Below are positions 51,686-60,490 of a stretch of 64,000 nucleotides of DNA, piece after piece. A model generated the notes under the pieces. The model searched no databases and had not been told where the DNA came from. It saw only the letters and a program-made list of their open reading frames with translations. Made by a program: the position numbers and the translations under genes. The stretch's first letter is position 1. Every line of letters begins with the position of its first letter. Origin of the DNA: Paenibacillus lupini. GTDB taxonomy: Bacteria > Bacillota > Bacilli > Paenibacillales > Paenibacillaceae. Location: the NCBI RefSeq assembly GCF_011761355.1, contig NZ_JAASRW010000006.1, positions 310,001 through 374,000 of the forward strand, in the 5' to 3' direction.

Positions 51686-53470
51686 TTATTGGTAGATCGA
51701 GCTGCCGGTATTTCTAAATTCCTGGGACTTCTCCTCCAGTCCTTTCTCCAACACTTCAGCTTCATTCAGTCCTTGCTGCATGGCGTACGCTCGAATGTCC
51801 TGCGTAATACGCATCGAACAGAATTTCGGTCCACACATCGAGCAGAAATGAGCGGTCTTGGCCCCTTCGGCCGGGAGTGTCTCATCGTGGTACTCCATCG
51901 CCCGCTCAGGATCAAGCGACAAATTGAACTGATCACGCCAGCGAAACTCGAAGCGTGCTTTGGAAAGAGCGTTATCTCGCTGCTGAGCACCAGGATGGCC
52001 TTTAGCCAGATCCGCGGCATGGGCGGCTATCTTGTATGCAATAACGCCTTCACGCACATCGTTTTTGTTCGGCAGTCCAAGATGCTCCTTAGGCGTAACA
52101 TAGCACAGCATCGCCGTGCCAAACCATCCGATCATCGCTGCACCAATCGCCGAGGTAATGTGGTCATAGCCAGGTGCTATATCCGTAGTCAGGGGGCCAA
52201 GTGTATAAAATGGTGCTTCCTGGCACACCTCAAGCTGACGATCCATATTTTCTTTGATAAGATGCATCGGCACATGCCCTGGACCTTCGATCATGACTTG
52301 TACATCATGCTTCCACGCAACCTGTGTCAGTTCACCAAGCGTCTTGAGCTCCGCGAACTGCGCTTCGTCATTCGCATCGGCAATCGAACCAGGCCGCAGA
52401 CCGTCACCAAGCGAGAAGGCAACGTCATAGGCTTTCATAATCTCGCAAATATCATCAAAGTGTGTATATAAGAAGTTTTCCTGATGGTGGGCGAGGCACC
52501 AAGCCGCCATAATGGAGCCGCCGCGCGAGACGATTCCAGTGACGCGTTTTGCCGTGAGTGGGATATAACGCAGCAGTACGCCTGCATGAATCGTAAAGTA
52601 ATCCACTCCCTGTTCAGCTTGCTCAATCAGCGTATCACGGTAAACTTCCCAGGTCAGCTCTTCGGCTTTACCGCCGACCTTTTCCAGTGCTTGGTATAAT
52701 GGCACTGTCCCTATCGGTACAGGGGAGTTCCGGATGATCCATTCACGTGTTGTATGAATGTTCTTGCCCGTTGATAGGTCCATTACCGTGTCGGCTCCCC
52801 AACGTGTTGCCCAACTCATCTTCTCCACTTCCTCCTCAATTGACGAGGCGACGGCGGAATTACCGATATTGGCATTGATCTTCACTAAGAAATTGCGCCC
52901 GATAATCATTGGCTCGCTTTCCGGGTGGTTAATGTTTGATGGTATAATTGCTCTCCCCCGGGCCACTTCACTTCGCACAAACTCTGGTTCGACACTTTCG
53001 CGGATTGCGATGTATTCCATCTCAGGGGTTATGATTCCGCGGCGGGCGTAGTGCAACTGCGTAACGTTAGAACCTTGCTTGGCTCGAAGAGGACAGCAAC
53101 CTGAACTCGGGAATATTTCTGTTAAGTTTGATAGATCTGTGTGCTTGAACCCATTATCCTCTGGCTTAATCGCTCTGCCTTGATAATCCTCCACGTCGCC
53201 GCGTTCTAGAATCCACTGGCGGCGGATCTGCGGCAGCCCTCGATGAATATCTGCTTTATAATCTTTATCCGTGTACAGGCCACTGCTGTCGTATACTCTT
53301 ACAGGCTCATTAGGCTGATCTCCTGCAGGGCTTGACGTCGTACTAAGCGCGATCTCGCGCATCGGGACATGCACATCAGAGCGGGAGCCTTGCACATACA
53401 CCTTCTTGCTGCCCGGAAAGGCATGGATGTTCGGGACAATTTCGGTTCGATTCGTTTCATTAGTGGACAT
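51686..53470 (-). CDS. thiC: Phosphomethylpyrimidine synthase ThiC
   Basis: A 594-residue radical-SAM enzyme that converts aminoimidazole ribotide to HMP phosphate for thiamine synthesis. The unusual C-terminal 4Fe-4S motif CSMCGPKFCSM is at about 543-552. Other ThiC landmarks: REWIIRNSPVPIGTVPLYQA, DYFTIHAGVLLRYIPLT, VSRGGSIMAAWC, GLRPGSIADANDEAQ and MIEGPGHVPMH. Length fits the bacterial family. GAGGAGG precedes ATG 53470. It is a single-gene unit under a TPP riboswitch with its own promoter and terminator. Confidence 0.98.
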   Translation of the reverse strand: MSTNETNRTEIVPNIHAFPGSKKVYVQGSRSDVHVPMREIALSTTSSPAGDQPNEPVRVYDSSGLYTDKDYKADIHRGLPQIRRQWILERGDVEDYQGRAIKPEDNGFKHTDLSNLTEIFPSSGCCPLRAKQGSNVTQLHYARRGIITPEMEYIAIRESVEPEFVRSEVARGRAIIPSNINHPESEPMIIGRNFLVKINANIGNSAVASSIEEEVEKMSWATRWGADTVMDLSTGKNIHTTREWIIRNSPVPIGTVPLYQALEKVGGKAEELTWEVYRDTLIEQAEQGVDYFTIHAGVLLRYIPLTAKRVTGIVSRGGSIMAAWCLAHHQENFLYTHFDDICEIMKAYDVAFSLGDGLRPGSIADANDEAQFAELKTLGELTQVAWKHDVQVMIEGPGHVPMHLIKENMDRQLEVCQEAPFYTLGPLTTDIAPGYDHITSAIGAAMIGWFGTAMLCYVTPKEHLGLPNKNDVREGVIAYKIAAHAADLAKGHPGAQQRDNALSKARFEFRWRDQFNLSLDPERAMEYHDETLPAEGAKTAHFCSMCGPKFCSMRITQDIRAYAMQQGLNEAEVLEKGLEEKSQEFRNTGSSIYQ

Positions 53471-53520
53471 TACGATTCCTCCTCAGCATGATTGTAATTA
53501 TGCGGAGTTGATCCAACTAA

Positions 53521-53556
53521 AAATAAAAAAGACCGCTCCGAATGGACGCGGTCTTT
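53521..53556 (-). terminator. Riboswitch expression-platform terminator before thiC
   Basis: Minus-strand AAAGACCGC and GCGGTCTTT form a stem with an inner TCC/GGA pairing, followed by TTTTTTATTTTT. It lies between the TPP aptamer and the thiC start, so thiamine pyrophosphate should end transcription here. Confidence 0.85.
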
Positions 53557-53651
53557 GGCCTGTTTTAGATCGGCTTCCCTCCGCTGAACTCCATCTACAC
53601 CTTACGGCAAGACGGATTGCACCAGGGGAAAGAAAAACAAGGACATATAAG

Positions 53652-53672
53652 AAAATTGTAATAAACAATTTT
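53652..53672 (-). other. Extra hairpin between the TPP aptamer and the terminator
   Basis: AAAATTGT-AATAA-ACAATTTT is a perfect 8-bp stem, AU-rich and without a proper T-run. It may be a pausing or linker element of the riboswitch leader. Confidence 0.4.
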
Positions 53673-53691
53673 ATTATATCCCTATTTATCG

Positions 53692-53790
53692 ACATATTCA
53701 TTCTCTACGCTGGCATTACCCAGATCAGATACGGTCAGTGACAAACGGTCACAATCTCAGCCTGACTTCATCAAGCCCCCGGTGCTTATT
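53692..53790 (-). ncRNA. TPP riboswitch (THI element) controlling thiC
   Basis: On the minus strand the aptamer runs from GCACCGGGGGCTTG through the invariant CTGAGA and a variable arm (GTGACCGTTTGTCAC) to CTGATCTGGGTAATGCCAGC and GTAGAGAA. These are the conserved TPP-binding segments in the right order. It sits about 220 nt upstream of thiC. Confidence 0.95.
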
Positions 53791-53801
53791 CAATTAGCTA
53801 G

Positions 53802-53830
53802 ATTGTAAAGGGAATCTTATCCAATGTCAA
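53802..53830 (-). promoter_or_regulatory. Sigma-A promoter of thiC
   Basis: TTGACA (53830-53825), a 17-bp spacer and TACAAT (53807-53802), close to consensus, just upstream of the TPP aptamer. Confidence 0.85.
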
Positions 53831-53840
53831 TTATTGGCCA

Positions 53841-53876
53841 GAAAAAAAGGAGTTGTCCCAAATGGGACAACCCCTT
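53841..53876 (-). terminator. Rho-independent terminator after lacZ
   Basis: GGGGTTGTCCCA and TGGGACAACTCC form a stem of about 12 bp with one mismatch, followed by TTTTTTT on the minus strand. It lies 13 bp after the lacZ stop codon. Confidence 0.9.
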
Positions 53877-53888
53877 TCTCTACATATC

Positions 53889-56800
53889 TTATTTCGACGA
53901 GCGATCGATCGGCGAAATCGTAAACGTAAAGCTCAGATTCTGATCCGCTGGGATCTGGTATTCCGGATGAACCGGAGCTCCCCAGCTGTCGTCGCCGCCA
54001 ACGCCCATTTGACGTCCAGCTACTGTTACTACGGTGTAGTGAACTGGCGGCAGCTCATAGTGATGAGCCGCATTCTCCAGCTCAAACGCTGTGTATGGCG
54101 AGACATTACATTCCACCGGTGCCGAAGCTGATGCGGTCAATTGCAGACCTAAGCCACGGCTGTCCGTGATACGAACACGGCGTACTCCCGTACGGTTACC
54201 TGTCTCCTGTGGTACAAGATAAGGAGTTGGCAGATCCTTCACCGCACGGCTGAATGTACCAAGACGTGCACCAAATGCACGGTCGATGTAGTTCTCTTCC
54301 GGCCCCATCGCATACCATTCTGTCTGATCATAATCAGCGGACAGCTTGAACATCAGCCCAACAACAGGAACATTCGGAAGACCTGCCGCACCTTTGTAAT
54401 CCGTCTTCACTTGAATGCTTCCATCCGCAAACACGGTATACGTCGTACGAACACGTAATTCAGCATTGATGCTGAAGCCGTATTCGAACGCAACAGTTGC
54501 GCGGTCGCCTGACTCTGCCACATTCAGTTCTACTTTAAGGCATTTGCGTGCCAGACTTGCCGCGAACCACACGCCTGCATCATAGCCCTGCGCATAGCCT
54601 TTATCGTTATCGGTCATTGCACGCCAGAACTGTGGTACTGGAGGTGCTGCGATGAACTCACGTTTGCCGTATCGAATGGATGCCAGCGAGCCGACACCTT
54701 TCGAGAACTGGATTGTAAAGCCATCACCCATAACCCCGATATTAACGTCGCCTTCGACTACGCTAATTGAGCCAGCTGGCACTTCAGCCTTCTCTGCTGC
54801 AACTTCAAACAAATACTCGCCAAAGGCCACTTCATGACCGGCCTCCGCCCACAATTCATCTTGCTTCAGAACAAGCGCTGTATGGATGGCATATTCACCT
54901 GGCAGCTTCATTGCCTCTTCAGGAAGCGACAATGGTACAACGGTTTCGCTTCCTGCTTCAACCGCTACTACACCAGTCGAGCTATAAACTTCAACACCAT
55001 TCAGATATAAACGTACGGACAATGCCCATTCATTTGTATTCACGAACAGATTCTCATTGACTACTTTTAAGCCATCCCGCGAAGGAGCAAGCTTCACATT
55101 CTGATACAGGAACTTCACTTCCTGCATCTTAGGCGTTTCACGACGGTCAGCGAACACAATGCCGTTGCCGCAGAAGCTGTAATCGGTAGGACGATCATTA
55201 AAATCGCCGCCGTAAGCGAAGAACTCATTACCGTAGCGGTCTTTGGTCATAATGGACTGATCCATGTAATCCCAAATGAAGCCGCCTTGATACATGGGGT
55301 ACTTTTGCTCAAGCTCAGTATATTTGTGCATACCGCCAACCGAGTTGCCCATCGCATGCATATACTCGCAGCTGATGTATGGCTTGGACGGGTTGCTTTC
55401 CAAGTACGCAATAATATCGGCCGGTTTCGCGTACATCCGGCTTTCCATATCACTTGTCGCTTCATAATTGCGATCGTAGAACACACCTTCATAATGAACA
55501 AGGCGGCTTGGGTCTTTCGCATGGAAGTATTTCGTTGCATTCTGAATAACTTCACCTGCATACGATTCATTACCACAAGACCAGATCAGAATCGAAGGAT
55601 GGTTTTTATCCCGCTCCAGCATAGACTCTGCACGATCCAGTACGGAACCTTGCCATTCCGGCAGGTTGCCTGGCACATTCCAGGACGGCTCAACTGCGCC
55701 CATCTTCTGCCACGAGCCATGCGATTCCAGGTTCATCTCATCGATCAGGTAAATGCCGTATTCATCACACAGCTCATACCAGAGCGTCTGGTTTGGATAG
55801 TGTGAAGTACGGACAGCATTCAAATTATTCGCTTTGATCGTCTTAATGTCCCACAGCATATCTTCAGCTGTAATCGTACGGCCACTGCGAACGTTGAATT
55901 CATGGCGGTTAACACCCTTGAACACAATACGTTTGCCGTTCAGATGCATAATTTTGTTGATCATTTCGAAACGGCGGAAGCCCGCCTTTTGTACGATTGC
56001 TTCCACAAGCTCGCCTTGAGCGTTCAATACCGACAAGTAAATACTGTACAAATAGGGTGACTCCGCACTCCACAGCTTCACTTCGCCTGCAGCAACAGCA
56101 AGAGACAATTTGCCGTTCACAAACGCACCTTCACCTGCAGCAACAACTGTACCATCAGCATCTTTAAGCTCCAGCTTCGCCGAAGCCGCAGCATCAGCTT
56201 GCAGTAAATCCAGATCAACCTTTAGATTACCGTTCGAATAGCTGTCATCCAGCTCAGTATGAACAAACAAATCTCTCACATGGATTTCAGGCACGGTGTA
56301 CAAGTACACATCACGGAAAATCCCCGAGAAACGCCAGAAATCCTGATCCTCGAGCCAAGCGCCCGAGCTGCGCTGAAATACTTCAACAGCCAGCTTGTTG
56401 TCGCCGTCCTTGATAAATGGTGTCAGATCAAACTCCGAAGGCGTAAAGCTGTCTTCCGCATAGCCGACAAATTCGCCGTTCAGCCATACATAGAAGGCAG
56501 ATTCTACACCTTGGAATGAAATATACACTGGCCCTGTCATCGATTCTGGCTTGCGGAAATGCTTCACATAGCTCCCAACTGGGTTACTCGACACAGGAAT
56601 TGCTGGAGGTCTAACGCCGTCCAGACCGTCCCAAGGGTACATTGTATTTACATATTGCAATTGGCCATAGCCTTGCATCTGAATATGACCCGGCACTTGG
56701 ATATCATCCCAGCCTTTGCAATCATAATCCGGCGTATAGAAGTTTTCGATCCGGCTAGCCACATTAACCGCGTAGCTGAACTTCCAGTTACCGTTCAAAT

Positions 56801-56942
56801 CATGGCGCATCGCCATTGGCGCTTTGCGCTTCGCTTCCTCCATCGTGTGATAATATCGATGATCGGAGTGCGCGTCCAAACGATTTACCCGGTAAACCGT
56901 CGGATCGCTCAGCCAATTGATGTCTGCCCTTGTTGCCTTCAT
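53889..56942 (-). CDS. lacZ: GH2 beta-galactosidase (LacZ type)
   Basis: A 1,017-residue cytoplasmic beta-galactosidase with the five-domain layout of the E. coli enzyme. The acid/base Glu is in LIWSCGNESYAGEV and the nucleophile Glu in YISCEYMHAMGNSVG. The N-terminal jelly-roll has FQGVESAFYVWLNGEFVGY, the start of the barrel FKGVNRHEFN, and the C-terminal small-chain domain includes FWRAMTDNDKGY and WYAMGPEENYIDR. GGGGAGG precedes ATG 56942, directly after the site C hairpin array. It is the last gene of an importer operon, so it hydrolyses a transported beta-galactoside. Confidence 0.97.
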   Translation of the reverse strand: MKATRADINWLSDPTVYRVNRLDAHSDHRYYHTMEEAKRKAPMAMRHDLNGNWKFSYAVNVASRIENFYTPDYDCKGWDDIQVPGHIQMQGYGQLQYVNTMYPWDGLDGVRPPAIPVSSNPVGSYVKHFRKPESMTGPVYISFQGVESAFYVWLNGEFVGYAEDSFTPSEFDLTPFIKDGDNKLAVEVFQRSSGAWLEDQDFWRFSGIFRDVYLYTVPEIHVRDLFVHTELDDSYSNGNLKVDLDLLQADAAASAKLELKDADGTVVAAGEGAFVNGKLSLAVAAGEVKLWSAESPYLYSIYLSVLNAQGELVEAIVQKAGFRRFEMINKIMHLNGKRIVFKGVNRHEFNVRSGRTITAEDMLWDIKTIKANNLNAVRTSHYPNQTLWYELCDEYGIYLIDEMNLESHGSWQKMGAVEPSWNVPGNLPEWQGSVLDRAESMLERDKNHPSILIWSCGNESYAGEVIQNATKYFHAKDPSRLVHYEGVFYDRNYEATSDMESRMYAKPADIIAYLESNPSKPYISCEYMHAMGNSVGGMHKYTELEQKYPMYQGGFIWDYMDQSIMTKDRYGNEFFAYGGDFNDRPTDYSFCGNGIVFADRRETPKMQEVKFLYQNVKLAPSRDGLKVVNENLFVNTNEWALSVRLYLNGVEVYSSTGVVAVEAGSETVVPLSLPEEAMKLPGEYAIHTALVLKQDELWAEAGHEVAFGEYLFEVAAEKAEVPAGSISVVEGDVNIGVMGDGFTIQFSKGVGSLASIRYGKREFIAAPPVPQFWRAMTDNDKGYAQGYDAGVWFAASLARKCLKVELNVAESGDRATVAFEYGFSINAELRVRTTYTVFADGSIQVKTDYKGAAGLPNVPVVGLMFKLSADYDQTEWYAMGPEENYIDRAFGARLGTFSRAVKDLPTPYLVPQETGNRTGVRRVRITDSRGLGLQLTASASAPVECNVSPYTAFELENAAHHYELPPVHYTVVTVAGRQMGVGGDDSWGAPVHPEYQIPADQNLSFTFTISPIDRSSK

Positions 56943-56963
56943 CCTGTTTATTTCCTCCCCTAA

Positions 56964-57172
56964 AATGAATTATCACCACAAATAGCCTTGTAATAGGCTA
57001 CAGTGATGATTCATTGCTTCGTAAGCAATTAACTTAATGAATTATCACCACAAATAGCCTTGTAATAGGCTACTGTGATGATTCATTGCTTCGTAAGCAT
57101 TAGCTTAATGAATTATCATCACAATAGCCGTGCCAAGGCCATCGTGATGATACATTACTGCGTAAGCATGAA
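56964..57172 (-). repeat. TGCTTACGAAG hairpin array, site C (three copies, 71-72-bp unit), before lacZ
   Basis: Three units start at 56964, 57036 and 57107. As mRNA each is TGCTTACGAAGCAATGAATC followed by a long stem (ATCAC...GTGAT arms, inner TAGCC/GGCTA) and ATTCATT. The copy farthest from lacZ has drifted (ACGCAGTAATG). The copy next to lacZ ends about 7 nt before the ribosome site. Confidence 0.9.
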
Positions 57173-57186
57173 ATTAATATACGACT

Positions 57187-58005
57187 TTACTTGACCGATC
57201 CTGTCATTCCTGCAACAAAATGCTTCTGCATCAGGAAGAAGACAATAGCCGTCGGAAGCGTCGCGATCAAAATAACAAGCATGTTAACACCGTAGTCCGG
57301 TGCATAACTGGAGCCCAAGTTCGAAATAAGGAGTGGAATCGTCCGTTTCTCAGGCGATTGCAACACGACAAGCGGCCACAAGTAGTTATTCCAGCTGGAC
57401 ATAAACGTAATAATGGCTGCTGCCGCATACGATGTTTTCATCGTTGGCACGTAAATACGGAAGAACACACCAATCTCGTTTAATCCATCTATTCGACCTG
57501 CTTCGAGCATTTCCTTCGGAAACATCTTCGTACTTTGTCGGAAAAAGAAAATTAAGAACGCAGTTGTGACAGATGGCAGCACGACAGCCATCATCGTATT
57601 GATCCCAATAGCGGGAATACTTTGCGTAATGGTGCCAAACATCCGGTACAATGGCACCATCAGAGCGGCAAATGGAATCATCATCGACAGCAGCAAAATG
57701 TTAAAGACAATGTCTTTCGCTTTGCTGCGGAAAATTTCAAAGCCGTAACCTGCAAGCGATGCGATCAGCAAAGCAAGAATGGTTGTCGAGATCGAAATTT
57801 TCGCAGAGTTCAACATGGCTGGTCCAAGATCGACCTGGTCCATAATTTTTTGCCAGTTATCCCACAAGTGAGAGCCCGGCATTAACGAGCCTTTCGTAAC
57901 GTCAACCGATTTGTTGGTTGCGCTGATGATCATCCAAATGAATGGGAAGATCGACACAATGGCTGCAATGCACAGGAAAACATAGGTGAATATCCGTTTA
58001 GCCAT
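57187..58005 (-). CDS. Sugar ABC transporter permease, MalG-like (lacZ operon)
   Basis: A 272-residue CUT1 permease with six predicted membrane segments. The EAA coupling loop is KEMLEAGRIDGLNEIGVFFR followed by IYVPTMKTSYAAA. ATG 58005 overlaps the stop codon of the MalF-like gene by 8 bp and has AGGTGA in front. Partner of the next-upstream permease. Confidence 0.92.
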   Translation of the reverse strand: MAKRIFTYVFLCIAAIVSIFPFIWMIISATNKSVDVTKGSLMPGSHLWDNWQKIMDQVDLGPAMLNSAKISISTTILALLIASLAGYGFEIFRSKAKDIVFNILLLSMMIPFAALMVPLYRMFGTITQSIPAIGINTMMAVVLPSVTTAFLIFFFRQSTKMFPKEMLEAGRIDGLNEIGVFFRIYVPTMKTSYAAAAIITFMSSWNNYLWPLVVLQSPEKRTIPLLISNLGSSYAPDYGVNMLVILIATLPTAIVFFLMQKHFVAGMTGSVK

Positions 58006-58897
58006 TTTTATCACCTGCCAGTTTGAACTGAAGAATCGAGAAGATAACGATAAGAATTACGACTCCATAAGATACTGTCGCCGCATAACCGAAGTCAGGC
58101 GTGTATTTGAACGACAGATTATAAATATATTGGGACAGCGTTGTAGTCGAGTTACCAGGCCCGCCCTTCGTAATGTTCATAACCTCATCGAACAGCTGCA
58201 GCGTACCGATTGTAGAAGTGATCGATGTAAACAAAATAATTGGCTTAAGTAGCGGAATTGTAATCTGGCTGAACTGACGGAATGCAGAAGCGCCGTCAAT
58301 TCGTGCTGCTTCATAAATGGAGTTATCAATATTTTGCAGGGCAGACAGATAGAAAATCATATTATATCCGGTCCAACGCCATGTGATGGCGATAATAATC
58401 GTAATTTTAGCCCAGAACGGGTCGGTAATCCATTGAATTGGTGCATCAACAAGATGCATTTTGGTAAGCACTGCATTAATCAAGCCGTCAGTACCGAACA
58501 AATATTTGAAAATAACCGAGTAAGCAACAAGTGATGTTACAGCCGGCAGGAAGATCGCCGTACGGAAAAATCCTTTAAATTTCAGTTTGCTGTCATTTAG
58601 CAATACCGAGATAAACATGGCAAGCACAATCATGATCGGCACTTGAATAATTAAGAAAATAAATGTATTTTTTAGTGCAGCAATAAATGTCTGATCTTTA
58701 AACAGTCTTGCATAGTTGTCTCCGCCAACATAATGCAAGTTCGTGCCTGTCCCGGATTGGAACGACAGCATTAGTGCCTTAATCATTGGGTAGAAATAAA
58801 AGGCGCAGATCATAATGACAGCTATCGCAATAAACGACCAGCCGATCGCGCTGGATTTCGCATTAATATTCATGTTATTTGTTTTTACTTTACTCAC
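57998..58897 (-). CDS. Sugar ABC transporter permease, MalF-like (lacZ operon)
   Basis: A 299-residue CUT1 permease with a short cytoplasmic tail and six predicted membrane helices. The coupling loop is DNSIYEAARIDGASAFRQF followed by SQITIPLLKPIILF. LQLFDEVMNITKGGPGNSTT is the typical MalF-type loop. It follows the binding-protein gene after a 126-bp gap that holds a long stem-loop. Confidence 0.92.
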   Translation of the reverse strand: MSKVKTNNMNINAKSSAIGWSFIAIAVIMICAFYFYPMIKALMLSFQSGTGTNLHYVGGDNYARLFKDQTFIAALKNTFIFLIIQVPIMIVLAMFISVLLNDSKLKFKGFFRTAIFLPAVTSLVAYSVIFKYLFGTDGLINAVLTKMHLVDAPIQWITDPFWAKITIIIAITWRWTGYNMIFYLSALQNIDNSIYEAARIDGASAFRQFSQITIPLLKPIILFTSITSTIGTLQLFDEVMNITKGGPGNSTTTLSQYIYNLSFKYTPDFGYAATVSYGVVILIVIFSILQFKLAGDKNG

Positions 58898-58940
58898 AGC
58901 GTCAGCCAGCTCCTTCCTATCCTGAGCGATCTTATATAAC

Positions 58941-59014
58941 GACCTTGGAGCACTACCCCACAGGGCAAGCCACTACAACTTAGCGGCTTGAACGCGGAGA
59001 CGTGCTCCAAGGTC
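58941..59014 (-). other. Long intercistronic stem-loop after the binding-protein gene
   Basis: A perfect 13-bp stem (GACCTTGGAGCAC with its complement) encloses a loop with an inner AAGCC/GGCTT pairing. It starts 10 bp after the binding-protein stop codon and lacks a T-run in the direction of transcription, so it is more likely an mRNA 3' stabiliser than a full terminator. It would raise receptor levels over permease levels. Confidence 0.7.
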
Positions 59015-59023
59015 ATTTTTTCT

Positions 59024-60331
59024 CTATTTTACTTGTGCATCAGCTTGAGATTGAGCGTCTTTCAATACATCGTCAATCGATTTGCCGTTCAGGTAATCCT
59101 GCATTTTAACAACCAGAATGTCTTCGATTGCGTAAGTGTTCATACCGTAGTTCACGCTAGGAATTTCATTGGTCCATTTCGCAAAGTCTTGTACGATTTT
59201 TTGGCCGCCGAAGAATTCGTTAGTAGCCGTATACGCTTCACCAGATGTAGCTGGTTTGTACGTACCGATAGCACCTACGTCTGTAACCAGTTTTTGATAT
59301 AGATCAGAATCGGAAGCCAAAGTTGATTTCAGGAACTCAGCTGCTGCTTCTTTACCTGGAACGTTCAGAACGTACCACGAGCTGCCGCCAAGGTTTGTTG
59401 CATGTACGGAATTAGGTGTTTTTGCAAGCTTAGGAATTGGAGCAATTGCCCATTTGCCGGATTGCGAAGCCTCAGCTGTGATGGAAGGCGTGAACCAGTT
59501 ACCTGTTGGAACCGATGCCACATCGCCTGTATTGAAGTAGGATACATATTGACTCCAGTCAGAATTCGGCTTAACGATGTTAGCATCCATCATGTTTTTG
59601 TATACTTCGAATGCTTCTTTCATAGCTGCGTTGTTTGCAATGTTAGGCGTTTTGCCGTCTTCATTCATGTACCACGAGCCAGCGGATTGAATCATCATAC
59701 GGATAATACCAAGGTCGTTAGGATCAAGGGAGATCCAATCTTTACCTGTAGCTTCTTTTACCTTCTTGCCAATCTCGATGTATTGATCCCAAGTGATGTC
59801 TTGAAGATCATCCATTGTGTAACCAGCTTTCTCCAGATAGTCCGTTCTTACATACAGACCTGTAACACCGGAGTCGAACGGAACGCCGTAGTATTTGCCG
59901 TCAACGCTTGTAGGTCCAAGCTTGTAATCAGCAAAGTCAGTTGATTTAATTACGCTGCTCAGATCATAGAACATATCTGGGTAAGCTTGCAGGAAGCTTT
60001 GTGCACGGTAGTCTTCGATAAGTACGATGTTCGGCAGACCTTTAGTCGTACCGGAGCTCATGCCTGTATTCAGCTTTTGAACGATATCGTTCTGAGCGTT
60101 TTCTACAACATCAACCGTTAAGTCAGGGTTAGTAGTCGCATAAGCGTCTTTCGCAAGGTTCATTGCTTTAATGTTAAAGTTAGGATCCCATGCCCAAACG
60201 GTAATTTTGCTTGCTTTGTCTCCACCGCTGTTTGCAGTGTCGTTCGTATTGTTGTCCGAGTTGGAACCACAAGCCGACAAAGATGCTGCGGTTACTGCGC
60301 CAAGAGCAAGAACTGTGATAAGTTTTTTCAC
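59024..60331 (-). CDS. Sugar ABC transporter substrate-binding lipoprotein (lacZ operon)
   Basis: A 435-residue lipoprotein. It starts at GTG 60331 after GGAGGT (6 bp). The signal peptide MKKLITVLALGAVTAASLSA ends in the lipobox Leu-Ser-Ala-Cys, then a Ser/Asn/Asp-rich linker. The SBP_bac_1 fold shows ITVWAWDPNFN, NPDLTVDVVENAQND, LPNIVLIEDYRAQSFL and PTGNWFTPSI. Its cargo is probably a beta-galactoside oligosaccharide, given lacZ. The promoter region directly upstream has a cre site. Confidence 0.93.
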   Translation of the reverse strand: MKKLITVLALGAVTAASLSACGSNSDNNTNDTANSGGDKASKITVWAWDPNFNIKAMNLAKDAYATTNPDLTVDVVENAQNDIVQKLNTGMSSGTTKGLPNIVLIEDYRAQSFLQAYPDMFYDLSSVIKSTDFADYKLGPTSVDGKYYGVPFDSGVTGLYVRTDYLEKAGYTMDDLQDITWDQYIEIGKKVKEATGKDWISLDPNDLGIIRMMIQSAGSWYMNEDGKTPNIANNAAMKEAFEVYKNMMDANIVKPNSDWSQYVSYFNTGDVASVPTGNWFTPSITAEASQSGKWAIAPIPKLAKTPNSVHATNLGGSSWYVLNVPGKEAAAEFLKSTLASDSDLYQKLVTDVGAIGTYKPATSGEAYTATNEFFGGQKIVQDFAKWTNEIPSVNYGMNTYAIEDILVVKMQDYLNGKSIDDVLKDAQSQADAQVK

Positions 60332-60359
60332 TTCAAGACCTCCGTATCTGTATGTTTGT

Positions 60360-60373
60360 TGTAAGCGTTTTCT
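60360..60373. promoter_or_regulatory. CcpA cre site before the lacZ operon's binding-protein gene
   Basis: TGTAAGCGTTTTCT matches the cre consensus TGWNANCGNTNWCA in 13 of 14 positions. It lies about 30 bp upstream of the GTG start, so CcpA would repress by blocking the polymerase. GTAAG and CTTAC around it also form an inverted repeat (60361-60380). No strong -35/-10 is seen, which fits an activator-dependent promoter. Confidence 0.75.
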
Positions 60374-60490
60374 GTCTTACGAGTTTAATGATAGCACTAC
60401 CCCTATTCCCCTCGTTAGAACGATCTTTACAACGAATTGTCATATTATTATGAGTTGCCCAGAAGTGGTCTATTCGTACTAGGACAATCT

